In this document: positions 12,101 to 22,607 of the stretch, one piece after another | How the letters are laid out: each line of letters opens with the position of its first letter | Position numbering within the stretch: the stretch's first letter is position 1 | Assembly (NCBI GenBank): GCA_037447655.1 | Contig: JBBHKE010003435.1 | Location: 76,616-136,615, forward strand | Source of the DNA: Zygnema cylindricum | Lineage: Eukaryota > Streptophyta > Zygnematophyceae > Zygnematales > Zygnemataceae | Reading direction: 5' to 3' | Length of the DNA stretch: 60,000 nt | Made by a program: the position numbers and the translations under genes | The notes under the pieces: model-generated | What the model was told of the DNA's origin: nothing | Database searches by the model: none | The model's input: the letters and a program-made list of their open reading frames with translations, nothing else

Positions 12101-12743
12101 ATGGTAAAATCATATAACTAATGGTCAATCAAAAGCTCAAATCTTCAAAAAAAACCTAAATCCAAAAAAAATGGGATTTTATATGGTTTTGAGGTTTTGG
12201 AGTTTTTAAGGGTTTTTTAGGGTTTTCTAGGGTTACTCAATTTTAAACTTTTCTCCATTTAACACAAAAACCACCTTTAAAACGAAAATTACAAAGAATC
12301 CTCTCAATTCTTGGAGAAAAATGGTAAAATCTTAAAACTAGTGGCTAAAAAAAAAAACTCAAAAACTTCAAAAAACCTAAACCTTAAACTCGAATTCAAA
12401 AACTAAAAACTCAAAACTCAAAACTGAAAAATTCAAATTTAAATTTTCCTCCTTTATTACACAAACACTATGTAAAAAAAAACATTTTAAAAAAACCTTT
12501 TCATAAAAAAAATTGCAGATCCTCACTTCTTGGCGAAAAATGGCGGCGGTGCTCCAAAGTCGGTCGCCCGAAAACTTCGCCGTCGTGACGTCACAAAGTA
12601 TGAATATGGGACGAAGTTTTTTATGGCTCGTTGTACTTTTGTTTATCGAATTAATTCTTCGAATCGGTACCACTTTAGGAATATCGTCGTCGCGGAGAAT
12701 CGCGACTCTCAGGCACTCGGTTAGTAAAGCGAATATGAAATAG
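6280..12743 (+). CDS. DUF674-family protein with C-terminal membrane segment (three exons)
   Basis: Exons are 6280-7332, 8881-8973 and 12519-12743, all phase 0, with donors GTGAGT and GTGAGG and poly-T-CAG acceptors; the product is about 456 residues. Exon 1 opens with ILHGDRKTGNIHFLEASKDF and FLGLLDLPLHQIVSIL, the N-terminal DUF674 signature. It then has a Cys/His group (FKCPASTCC ... FTCPKHSF) like the metal-binding-type cluster of the family, and later YFIVTDELHCFPKS. Exon 2 has NCLGNRKSVLNDTFENSF, the usual DUF674 closing motif. Exon 3 adds a basic stretch and a hydrophobic helix (about residues 416-432) near the C-terminus, unusual for the family. Exons 1-2 are firm; joining exon 3, 3.5 kb away across repeats, is inferred from phase and splice sites. 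The start is the first in-frame ATG before the domain. A purine-rich low-complexity insert (about residues 265-300) interrupts exon 1. DUF674 function is unknown. Confidence 0.8.
7915..8045. repeat. degenerate telomere-like (TTTTAGGG)n in DUF674 intron 1
   Basis: About a dozen variants of ttttagggtt/tttagggctt follow each other. Shorter patches of tttttaggg occur near 9690-9770, 12200-12235, 43800-43830 and 44500-44550. These resemble the plant telomere word but are too irregular to be a true interstitial telomere array. Confidence 0.6.
8980..9180. repeat. CT-rich tract ending in (CT)n microsatellite
   Basis: ccctctccc-type sequence passes into an almost pure (CT)n of about 65 bases immediately after the donor of DUF674 exon 2. 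Reading frames across it are low-complexity artefacts. Confidence 0.95.
9181..9915. other. AT-rich intron sequence of the DUF674 gene
   Basis: A and T runs plus scattered tttagggt words. I see no exon or RNA gene. Confidence 0.5.
9916..10047 (-). CDS. exon of a bacterial-type DNA polymerase III alpha (DnaE-like) protein, isolated
   Basis: On the minus strand a 132-base open exon (44 codons, phase 0 at both ends) is bounded by a pyrimidine-rich CTTTCCCAG acceptor and a GTAAGA donor. It reads EESWRGLCSLMGYKG, then ENYFDRLEKELKVI and GQGFSGYFL. This matches the segment of bacterial DnaE just before the catalytic palm (pattern Y-x-x-RL-x-x-EL-x-VI-x-x-x-GF-x-GYFLIV). The expected next motif (GPGRGSAAGS) is not in the 4 kb to the left, and no PHP-domain exon is seen to the right, so the rest is absent, lies in the gap, or is far away. 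It sits antisense inside intron 2 of the DUF674 gene. It could be a live exon of a gene with giant introns or a relic. The family match is good; gene status is uncertain. Confidence 0.6.
10054..10296. repeat. GA-rich tracts flanking the DnaE-like exon edge copies
   Basis: Two purine tracts (10054-10142 and 10215-10296, gggagaga type) lie directly upstream (minus strand) of the real and the decayed acceptor. They serve as long polypyrimidine tracts on the coding strand. Confidence 0.8.
10160..10204 (-). pseudogene. decayed copy of the DnaE-like exon 5' edge with its acceptor
   Basis: The minus strand reads a T-rich tract, CAG, then GAG..TCTAGAAAGGCTTTGTTCCC and GGGGTA. This aligns with the first ~45 bases of the exon at 10047-10003 (shared GCCTTTGTTCCC-like core and GGGGTA) and breaks into A-rich sequence after that. 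It is a truncated tandem duplicate of the acceptor plus exon start. Confidence 0.65.
10300..11229. other. AT-rich intron sequence with CT tract (10902-11095)
   Basis: A-rich runs of aaaaacacct type and one pyrimidine tract; no exon recognised. Confidence 0.5.
11230..11960. repeat. degenerate tttctttacataaaa repeat array
   Basis: Dozens of irregular units built on tttc(t)tttacataaaa / ttgtacagaaa with 15-30 base spacing fill this part of DUF674 intron 2. Open frames here (Tyr/Lys/Phe-rich on the minus strand) simply read the repeat. Confidence 0.75.
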
Positions 12744-12759
12744 CTGAAAAGTTTTAATA

Positions 12760-13560
12760 TTACAAGTAACTGTCAACTAGTATGCTATTGTTATTAACAA
12801 GTACAGGAGGAGGAGGGAGGAGGAGGAGGAGGAGGAGGAGGAGGAGGAAGAGAAAGCTAACATTAAATTGTAAAGTTTGTATTATGTATATTTAAAAGCA
12901 TTCATATTATGATTAACCCCAACAAGTGGAGGAGGAGGAGGATGAGGAGGAGGAGGGAGGAGGAGGAGGAGGAGGAGGAGGAGAAAAGCAACATTAAGTG
13001 TAAGTTTATATTATGTATGTTCAACATTCATATGGTCCTTAAGTGGAGAGAGGATGAGAGGAGGAGGGAGGAGGAGAAGTATGGGCATTCAGTTAAGCTG
13101 ATGGTCAAGTAAAAGTCGATTTAAAACTATTCATTTTATAATTAAGTCTAACAAGTGGAGGAGGAGGAGGAGGAGAGGAGAATAGCAAATCTCAAGCATT
13201 CAGTGGTAAACTACTATTAAATAGTAAACTTTGTGAAATGTGACAGATTAAGAATTTATCCAAATAGTAACAATAATTGTAAAGAGGATAAAGAATAGAA
13301 ACAGGGAGAGGAGGAGGAGGAGAAGCGGAGGAAGAGGAGGAGGAGAGGAAAATTTAGGAATGTCATTGTCTTGGAGAATCGCAAACCTCAATTAGTAAAG
13401 CTCGTGTTACATAGTAAACTTTAAACTTTATTTAGTAAATGTGACAAATTTCGTAAAAAATCCATATAAAACTATTCATGTTACCCTAAAAATAAAAATA
13501 ATAGTAGTAAACACTAAACAGGGTGGGAAAAAGAAATAGAGATAGAGAGAGAGGAGGAGG
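12760..13560. repeat. minisatellite of ~120-170 bp units with internal (GGA)n
   Basis: Roughly five diverged units contain (aaca)agtggagg(agg)n, then aaagcaacattaa..gtaaa, then a gcattca word. They follow the last DUF674 exon directly. Parts at about 13180-13225 and 13355-13420 resemble the 3' end of that exon (gagaatcgc..ctca..ttagtaaagc). Confidence 0.7.
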
Positions 13561-14690
13561 GAGGAGTGTTAAGTGCTACAAATTGAAGTAGGACCATATT
13601 GTTATGGGTGTAAAATGTGATGGATAGAGTGAAATCATGTTCTTGAGAGAGGGAGAGCGAGGGAGGGAGAGGGATAGGAAGAGAGAAAGGGAGAGGAAGA
13701 GAGGGAGAGGGAGAGGGAGAGGGAGAGGGAGAGTTTTCTAAAAAGTTAGTTATCTAAAAGTTTCATAAAGATTACGGAAACATGATGTACTGTTGTAAAA
13801 ATATACAAGAATGTAAAATGCGACAGAAATCAATTCTAAATTAGTGCGCATTTTTTACATAAAAACTGTTTATGGAGGGAGATTATTTGTTGAACCATTT
13901 TTGTTTAATTCTTTATTGTTTTCAAATGCAGAAGGATCAGAAAAAAACTTTTTGATTCTGGGTAAATCCGTGAAATTTATTGGAATCAGAAAAACTATAA
14001 TGTTACATTGTTTTACTTCATATTAAAAATTTTGTTACTTATTTTTTATCAATTATTATATAAATGTTTATACTATACGTAATATACGATAAACGCACTC
14101 TATAATCTTTGTTACACATATTATTATACTTACTATGAATTTTATATCATATAGTACATATTATATTTTACGTAATTATAGCATTTACACTTATTATTGT
14201 ACTTACAATAAAATATTATATCATATAGTGCGTATTATATTTTACAAATTGTTAAATTTAGGGCTATTATTACATGATTGGTAGACAATGACACATATTA
14301 TATCTGGTGTAGAGAGGTTTGTTTTGGGGTTTTTTAAGAATTAAAAAAGAATTTGAGAAGGTTTTTTGGGGTTTTAGAGGGAGAGAAGGAGAGGGAGGAG
14401 TTCCACGGGGAGGGAGAGAAAGAGGGAGATTCACAGGGAGGAAGAGGGAGAGGGAGAAGGGAAATCCACAGAGGCAGGGGGAGAAGGAGAGGGGGAGGGA
14501 GAGGAAGAGGACGAGGAAGAGGGAGAGGGATAGGGAGAGGGAAATTCACAGAGAGGGAGAGGGAGAAGGACATTCACATGAGGGATAGGGGAAGAAGGAG
14601 AGGGGAATTCACAGGGGGGAGTGGGAGAGGGAGAGGCAGAGGGAGAGTGAAATTCATAGGGGGGGCAAGGGAGAGGGAGAGGGAGAGGGC
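13561..14690. repeat. AT-rich DNA followed by (GGGAGA)n purine tract up to the gap
   Basis: 13640-13735 and 14370-14690 are gggaga-type purine tracts; 13740-14300 is AT-rich with no gene seen. Arg/Gly/Glu-rich frames here are artefacts. Confidence 0.85.
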
Positions 14691-15433
14691 NNNNNNNNNN
14701 NNNNNNNNNNNNNNNNNNNNNNNNNNNNNNNNNNNNNNNNNNNNNNNNNNNNNNNNNNNNNNNNNNNNNNNNNNNNNNNNNNNNNNNNNNNNNNNNNNNN
14801 NNNNNNNNNNNNNNNNNNNNNNNNNNNNNNNNNNNNNNNNNNNNNNNNNNNNNNNNNNNNNNNNNNNNNNNNNNNNNNNNNNNNNNNNNNNNNNNNNNNN
14901 NNNNNNNNNNNNNNNNNNNNNNNNNNNNNNNNNNNNNNNNNNNNNNNNNNNNNNNNNNNNNNNNNNNNNNNNNNNNNNNNNNNNNNNNNNNNNNNNNNNN
15001 NNNNNNNNNNNNNNNNNNNNNNNNNNNNNNNNNNNNNNNNNNNNNNNNNNNNNNNNNNNNNNNNNNNNNNNNNNNNNNNNNNNNNNNNNNNNNNNNNNNN
15101 NNNNNNNNNNNNNNNNNNNNNNNNNNNNNNNNNNNNNNNNNNNNNNNNNNNNNNNNNNNNNNNNNNNNNNNNNNNNNNNNNNNNNNNNNNNNNNNNNNNN
15201 NNNNNNNNNNNNNNNNNNNNNNNNNNNNNNNNNNNNNNNNNNNNNNNNNNNNNNNNNNNNNNNNNNNNNNNNNNNNNNNNNNNNNNNNNNNNNNNNNNNN
15301 NNNNNNNNNNNNNNNNNNNNNNNNNNNNNNNNNNNNNNNNNNNNNNNNNNNNNNNNNNNNNNNNNNNNNNNNNNNNNNNNNNNNNNNNNNNNNNNNNNNN
15401 NNNNNNNNNNNNNNNNNNNNNNNNNNNNNNNNN
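14691..15433. other. assembly gap (743 N)
   Basis: Unresolved bases directly follow a purine microsatellite and precede a poly-A run. Low complexity is the likely reason for the gap. Confidence 1.
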
Positions 15434-15839
15434 AAAAAAAAAAAAAAAAACGAAAAAACCTACAAAAATCAAAAATTGTAATAAGTAAATTTTAAGTATA
15501 AAACACGGAAAAACGAAACTTATCTGACGGAAATTAAATCCGTTCGAATTTCCAAATCTTGAAGAAGAAAAAAACAAAAAACAAAATATGAATTTTAAAT
15601 GAATAATGTTAAAAACTAAAAACATCCAAAAAAGCAAAAAAAAAAAAAAAAAATGTTCCGTCTTTAGCGAAAAAGCCTATCCGTAATTTAATGCCGAGTT
15701 GGAGATGGATTCAAGTCGAATAATAAGACAAAAAAAGACAAGAAAGACAAGAAAGACAAAAAGTACAAAAAAGACAAAAAACACGCGTACGTTAAAACGT
15801 CTTAAAAGCCGGATACAAACGGACAAACGGTGCGCAAAC

Positions 15840-18800
15840 GGCCCGCTAAACGACAACAAAATTCGTTCTTCGACCTTTCGCTTGTCCAGCAGTGAAGTAC
15901 AATAAATATTGTCGGTTTGCCACGTGACAAGGGTGACGTGCTTGCATTTTGCCGGTCAGATCTCTGCTAGAATTATCTGAATTGTCGCTATGCATAAAGA
16001 CAAACCTCTGGCGTGACACCGCTTGACCGCAGGAGAATCTCAAAGACAAATCCTGGTTGAGATCCGTTCCAATTATGTACGGTACGAACGGAATATCATC
16101 CGTACACGCTACCTGATATATGTACGAATGAATCTCGAAATCTACGGATTTTTTACTTATTGAGACGAATCTGGAAAGCCAGACGTAAACTTCAGCAGTC
16201 GGTTTGCGGCCGTTCGTTTGTTGCCAGCTGGAAACAGTACAAATTTGTCCGTTTCCTGATTTAATTTTGAATTTTTTGCATATCCGCGTGGAGAAGCTCG
16301 TCAAATTTGTCCGTATCCGATCCCTAATTTTTTTTCCAAGCGGTGCCCATGCGGATGTTGACAGCTGACAGTACGAAAAAAGATACGCTGTCGCGTAAAA
16401 AGCGGACGCGTGTTCTTACAACCTTTCTGGACATCGTACTATTTTTTGTACTATTTTTACCAAACAAACCTACGTTAGACGACCAATTAGATTTCAGCGA
16501 TGACCAGAAAGCGACGCGCGAAGTATGGTAGAACCTCTATTCGAGATTGTCCGGTTGCCACGTGTCATTTAATAACTACCTCTGATTGGTTGTCAGGAAT
16601 TTTGCTAAAGTCACCGCCTAGGTCCTTGGAAATTTTCTTAGCATTTTTTTTTTTGCTATTCGTTTCCCCGTACAGAATTTTTGTCGCCTAATTTGACGAG
16701 GATGTGTCGTCGTGACAGTGTACATGTGCACGCGTACAAGATGACTCCCATTGGTGGAGAGGCGTTACAAGCGTCACACACGCCCCTGAGGTTACCGTTG
16801 GCCCGTTTCACCGATTTTCAACACTTTTTTTGTCGTTTTCTCGACGCATTTCTTGTAAAAGTTTATCCGATGAAAAACCTTCTAGAACTTTTGTCGGCAC
16901 ACGGAATCCGTACATTATTTGAATTCCGTCTGTTGCGCTCGTCAAAAAGGTTTCGAGATGCCGCGTATCGAAGATTTCGACGTAGTCGGTTTACACGTGT
17001 GAAAGCTAGGATTTTAGTATGTTTTCTTGAGGTGTACTTTTGTACTTTCTGCTCGGTAGTACAATTTTCGGTGAAAATCGTACAATACAGTACTACACTG
17101 TACAGTACGAGATGTCTAGGTTTGTTTGAGCTCAGGTTTTCGTAGATATGAGTAGTTATACCAAAGGAGAAAAAAAAAAAAAAGGTCCTTAAAAGAATGT
17201 GTTATGTCTTTTGTCTGTAGTATCTGTACGGCCCACGAAACAAACATGAACCTGGTGTGCGAATTTTTGTACGATGGTGCGCAACTTCTTTAACCGCACG
17301 AAAGACTTTCCAGGCTTCGCGCTGGCGCCTCTGTTGCCATTTTTCCATTCGACTTTATAATTTCATTTTGACCGCACGCACTAGGGTTTCCTGCATTAAA
17401 TATTTATATTCCTTATGTGATTTGTGGTAGGGAAAGTGTCGTGCAGTGCCACGTGTAAATTCTAGACAAGGACAGCTGGACTCCGAAGAAGCGTGAAAAT
17501 AATTCAAATATTCAACTAATTAAATATCCTCGATTGACAATTGGCCTATCGTTGACGAGGCAAGAAAATAAATTCTGGCTTTGAACGCCACTTGTATAGA
17601 GGGTTACTGGAATTACCGTACGTCTGTACTGTACAATTGTAAGGCTAGAAAGTGTCACCGACCATCCTTCAGACGGTGACGGTTGAGAGTCACAGATGTC
17701 AAAAAGATAAAGGAGAAATGACCCGCCACCTGCCACGTGTCAATCCATTTGTGACGTGACATGCTCGTTTGAACCGCCTCCCAGACAGAGGAGCCAAAGT
17801 TTCGGGCACCAATGATTAGGCGCACGGTCATTTTTCTAGGGCAGCAGTTCAGCTTCCAGTTACGACACGTGTTGGAAACAACGTCACTGTTGCCTTTCGT
17901 ACGGATGATATGCCAAAAGTGATCGTTGTCATCCTCTGGGGAAGTTTGACGTTTTCTGAAAGCATCGACTGGGAAGCTTTAACTACTGAGATAGTGAGAT
18001 TTGATTGACTGGTGACACGCTGTCACGTCCCACCGACATTTGTTGTTTTCTGCCGGTTCTCAGGTTGTTATGACCGTCACTGACTGTCACGAAGACCTGA
18101 TTTGGGAAGTGAGAATTTCAAAAGTGGTACCGTAAATTCAACCGTGAAAATATTCAAGGCCGTACGATTGTTATCAGTTTATCATCGGACGGCCGGTTGT
18201 ATTTGACCAAAATGGTGGCCGTACAGCCCGAGTCCTAGGATTTCACATGCTTCTTCTGTCAGGTGAACAAGATATGTGCAGATAGACAGATAACGGAAAC
18301 AGATAACGGCGAAAATCGTCTGCCTATTCATTGGCTTTGCCATACGTGCGAAACTGAAGTATGGCGTCTGCTGACATCATCAGCTACGACGGTACTGTAA
18401 TTTTTAGTACTATTTCCGTCCGTTTATTTGACGGTAATCGGCAACCTAAACGGCTAATGGGCCACATTAAAGAGAAAGATTTCGCGTCCGTCATGGCTCC
18501 GTGCATACCAATCAATAAAATCGGACGGTCGTCATAACGTTTTACCTTTCTTGAACACATTTCAAGCCGTCGATTCCAGATGGCTGACCGTCGATTGCAG
18601 AGTACACGGTGAATCGCTATTAGGGTTAACGATTTTTTTGCCGCTAAAAACATATTTTCTCCGTACACACATGTCCGATTTTCACTTTCAGACCGCCAAT
18701 CGGAAGCTAATAATCTTACCTTCCAATCGCAACCGTCAGATCTACAATCGGACATGTGTGTACGGATAAAAAATGGTTTTAAGAGACGTGAAAAACATTA

Positions 18801-19311
18801 ACCCTAATAGCGATTCACGGTGTACCTTAAATAGAGTGCCGCTCGCCACCTTGGGAGGCTAGGGTTAGAGAAAGTCCGTCAGTCCGTCTTCTTTAACTGA
18901 CGCGACGTGACGCCCGCCCAGGGAGTACGTTAGATACGGACCTCAGTTTCGATTAATGACGTCATCCAATCTGAAGATCTGATGGGCATTACTGTACGGT
19001 AACGGAGAATAATATGCAGTTTTGGGATTTTGGCAAGCCAATCAGCGATCGTATCGTATCGAAGGATCTTATATGGCGTCAGCATCTGGCGGTTTAGGGT
19101 TTCTAGAGGAAATTTTTAACCGATAGAAAATTAGGTGTGACACGTGTAGCCACGTCGTCTCTTCCTGTGACTTGTAAATTCATGTACGGATTAGAAGATG
19201 ACGTCAGCGTCAACAAATCCTCGTGACAAATATTATTATGCCGTGACAAGGAGTGTTTTTCCGGAGGAAGTTAGAAAATAGAAACCCGTTAAATTAGAAC
19301 ACCTCCACCAA

Positions 19312-19343
<32 letters not shown>

Positions 19344-19520
19344 GACAACAACAAATGCCAGGTGGTTTGCCACTTACACCGATCAGCACGAAAACCGTAC
19401 GACATCGTACGGATTAAAGTCAAACGGAAAACTCGGTGGGAGCCCTAGGGGGGGAAACTGGAAAGGGCTGCGAGGGGTGGTCTGGCAGTTAAAGCGGTTT
19501 GGTGGCACGTGCCACGCAAC
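15840..19520. promoter_or_regulatory. intergenic block rich in G-box, CGTAC and TGACGTCA motifs
   Basis: This GC-balanced block between AT-rich neighbours has at least eight CACGTG G-boxes (near 15921, 16558, 16995, 17454, 17731, 17868, 19139, 19506). Most are in the context gccacgtg(t). It also has about 16 ccgtac/gtacgg words and TGACGTCA near 18957 and 19198. CACGTG and TGACGTCA are bZIP/bHLH cores, and CGTAC contains the SBP-domain core GTAC. The longest open frame (16681-17145, +) has no recognisable domain. The block may be regulatory or an old repeat family; no gene is called. Confidence 0.4.
18602..18825. mobile_element. 224-bp foldback (near-palindromic) element
   Basis: The left end gtacacggtgaatcgctatt is repeated inverted at the right end with one mismatch. 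Similarity continues through ttagggttaa and ccgtacacacatgtccgatt to near the centre (about 18710), so the single strand can fold along almost its whole length. No clear target duplication is seen. A single related arm (ttaacactaatagcgatta) occurs near 34990. Confidence 0.75.
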
Positions 19521-21411
19521 GTTTGGACAAGTTTTTTGGACTTTTCTGTGGTTTGAAGATTTTTTATCGCCGTAGAGATTCTAACAAAATTTTGGATTCT
19601 GCGAGAAGTTGCTTTGAACACACACACACACAAAAAAAAGGGTTAATGAAAATGTTTTTTTCTCGTTTTGTGTTTTGTGTGCATATTTTTATTGTTTATT
19701 TTATGGGGGAATTTTCATCGGAACAAAATGAAACAGGTTAAGCTGTAATAGGTGGTTAATTTTGTAACCAAAAATGCTTTTCTAGCGGGACTTTTAACTT
19801 TTCGCGTCTCGACAGCTTAAGATACTATAATATGTTCCAATGGAAATTTCCCCGACAATCAGACATGCTTTTTTTCCTTTGTTTTATGGTTGTAGTGTGC
19901 AAAAAAGTAGGCAAACATAGAAGCATAAATCATTTTTTCTTTACAATATACACGCAATCAAAGTAACATGGGTTGCTAAGAATGGCATAATATAGGGTTC
20001 AATTGCACATTGTTGGATAGAGAATTACATGGGCACAAAAATGGCATGAATTTTAAAACACGTCGCTTTATGTGTAAAAAGGGGGTAAAAGTTGTCTTTA
20101 CTTATGACTTTTTATGACTTTTTTACTTTACAAAACCAACGGGCCAATAGGATAAAGCTAACAAGAACAATCACATGAGGTAATTATCGTTTGATACACT
20201 ACACGCACGATTTCCCTACTAATGCCCAAAATTTTATTTAACCTAATCCATTTGTGGCAAACATACTTTAGTACAATTAAAACATGTTGCTCGTCCTTAT
20301 ATTTTGTTGTGGTTTATTATGATGAAATGCCTTTATAATATTAATGCCATTGTGCGATAACAAGTGTGCACGCTTTACACACACGTTTTGCAAATACTTT
20401 ATAAGCACTTATCTTGTTTTGTTTTGCACATGAAATATGTATTGAAAAATCTTTGTTCTACAACTAGGGTTTATATTGCATCTAAATAAGAAATGGTGGT
20501 TGCATTTATATTCGTGTCCCAAACGCACGTGTTGTAAAAAATAATGCATAAAATAAATTATATGTGGTCTTAATTTCGACATTTCACAGTTTATACAAAA
20601 AAATAGTTATTTATAATTCACAGTTTGCAAATGCCAAACATAAACAAATATTTTTAAGAATGCGATAATAAGATGCTTTCATCTCAACAAACCAGATGAG
20701 GCACCACCTTAAACCTTACTTTTTTCAAAAAAATATACTTAAAAAAATGTGAGAAATAATTGTAAATATTATTGACATTTTTATGGGTTGTCCATTAACA
20801 TTTTTTTGTTGACTTACACTGTAAGCGATGAGATGGAATATAACTGAAATACGTTTGCGAAAAACTTAACAGTTATTGTTGGGTACCTCATCGAGTGTAG
20901 TGCATTAAAATTCATGTTATCTTAATGCTTATTGAGATTAAAATAATATTTTATGGCTAATACTTCAACTGGATGTGATGCACGCACATTTTGTAAATTA
21001 TACGCCTTGTTTCTATTAAAAAGCATTTAGCGATATGCCTTAGTCAATATAAAAAACCAAAAGCGTGACTTTTTGTAAAATAAAAAGCGTTTTTTGTTTT
21101 TTTTTTTGTTCGCATCACATATAGGTGAAATTAACAGACATTTTGGACGACGTGGATTATATCTCACTTAAATTGTAATAAGCACCGAATGTATATATAT
21201 GGTTTTATTCTCTAATACTTTGTTTCCGAATGTCTAATATGCTTTTATATTGGTGTTGTTTTAAATATAAGGTACATCATACGAGTCCACAATTCACTAA
21301 TGAATAGTTGTAACAAGTAAAATATGAAAGAAATAGTGTTGCAATTATATCATAACTTTTGGTGTGTCGTATTAGTAAATGGACCTAAATGTAGGCAAAT
21401 GGCGAAATTGG
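19521..21411. other. AT-rich intergenic, nothing recognised
   Basis: No open frame with a domain, no tRNA and no clear terminal repeats. A few cacgcac/cgcacg words recur. It may be an old, decayed transposon. Confidence 0.4.
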
Positions 21412-21528
21412 TAATGTTGTGTATCGAGGGCTTGTTGCCGATTTTTGATATGTACCTCGTTTTGTGTACTCGATAATTGATATATCGAAAAGATCAATTT
21501 GTGATATTTCGTCGATGTATCGGCTAAG

Positions 21529-22273
21529 CAGAGGTCGCAAAAGTCAAAAATGTTCATACCCGAAACCGACCGTTTGTTTTGTTTCAAAATCTGAGTAACC
21601 GACACCTGACCGAGTTTTGTCACGCTCCAAAATTGTTAACCGTTAACCGACCGACGTTTACGAAAAAAAAAAATAACCGAATCTTGATTTTTCACGACTA
21701 ACCGTGCCCGCCCGTAACCGAAAAAGTACAAAATTAATCAATGTACGACGGAATAAGCCAATAATTACGATTTGTTGCGTTCCCTAAGATTTGCGAAATG
21801 AATAGTGTTACTACCGTGTCAGATTTGCGACGCTTTGTCGCGTTGCCTAAGATTTGTGAAATGAACAGTGTACTACTGTGTTAGATTTGCGACGCTTTGT
21901 CGCGTTCTCTAAGATTTTCGAAATGAATAGTGTACTACCGTGTCAGATTTGCGACGCTTTGTCGCGTTCCCTTTGATTTGCGAAATAAATAGCTTACTAC
22001 AGTATCGTGTCAGATTTGCGACGCTAATCATGATGTCACGTACTTCCACGATGCCAAAGAGTACAGAGTACAAGAATGTTGGATTATAGGGACAGTACAA
22101 AGTTTTCATTTTTTTTGGTTGACCGACCGTAACCGACCATTTTTTTTTTCGTGGTGAATCAACCGACCGTAACCGCCCGACCCTCCAAATTTGGCAACCG
22201 AATCCGTTCCGGATCCGGCGCGGGCGGTCGGTTAACGGTCGGTCACGGTTTCGGTTACCGTTTGCGACCTCTG
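21529..22273. mobile_element. nested hAT-type MITE, 745 bp, perfect 8-bp target duplication
   Basis: Inverted ends CAGAGGTCGCAAA / TTTGCGACCTCTG are flanked on both sides by CGGCTAAG (21521-21528 and 22274-22281). Subterminal regions repeat accgaccg/ggtcggt words, typical of transposase-binding subterminal repeats in hAT elements. The interior carries a minisatellite. No transposase frame. Confidence 0.9.
21773..22027. repeat. ~63-bp tandem repeat inside the nested MITE, four copies
   Basis: Units run cgttccctaagatttgcgaa ... agtgt(t)actaccgtgtcagatt ... gcgacgctttgt. The last copy is more diverged. Confidence 0.9.
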
Positions 22274-22607
22274 CGGCTAAGTATGCCGATAAATGTATAC
22301 CGCAATAAATCGAAGCGACTTTGAGTTTTAATAAAAGAAAATTCAATCTCCCCCTCCCCCTCCCCCCTCCCCCCCCCCCCCCCCGGTGGCGTGCCCCTAA
22401 CCGTCAGAAGGAAGGGGGGGATCTTCCGTTTGATTTATCGTACAATTTTAAACACTACATGTGTACGGACACCCACCTCCCATTAGATATAACGCGATAA
22501 ATTTTATTGGTCACGGAGCGATATATCGAGCCCTCTAACCGTTTGATATTTGATATATTTGAATATCGAATTTGTTGCGATAAGTTTTTACCCGATACAC
22601 AACACTA

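Larger units (their letters stand above)
21412..22607. mobile_element. hAT-type MITE (same family as 4223-4690) hosting a nested insertion
   Basis: Ends taatgttgtgtatcg / cgatacacaacacta are inverted copies with one mismatch. Flanks GAAATTGG / GAAATTAG match 7 of 8. Without the nested element it is about 443 bp, close to the 468-bp relative. Shared internal words include ttgatatgtacc near the left end and gcgatatatcg..accgtttgat near the right end. Confidence 0.8.

Noticed and set aside
14353-15637. Long open frames across 14353-15637 on both strands
   Set aside because: They consist mainly of the N gap plus purine-repeat translation.
15846-16304. 152-aa minus-strand frame
   Set aside because: No motif recognised; lies in the ACGT-motif-rich block and looks like chance openness of GC-balanced DNA.
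16681-17145. 154-codon open frame
   Set aside because: No ATG at the frame start, no recognisable domain, no splice context.
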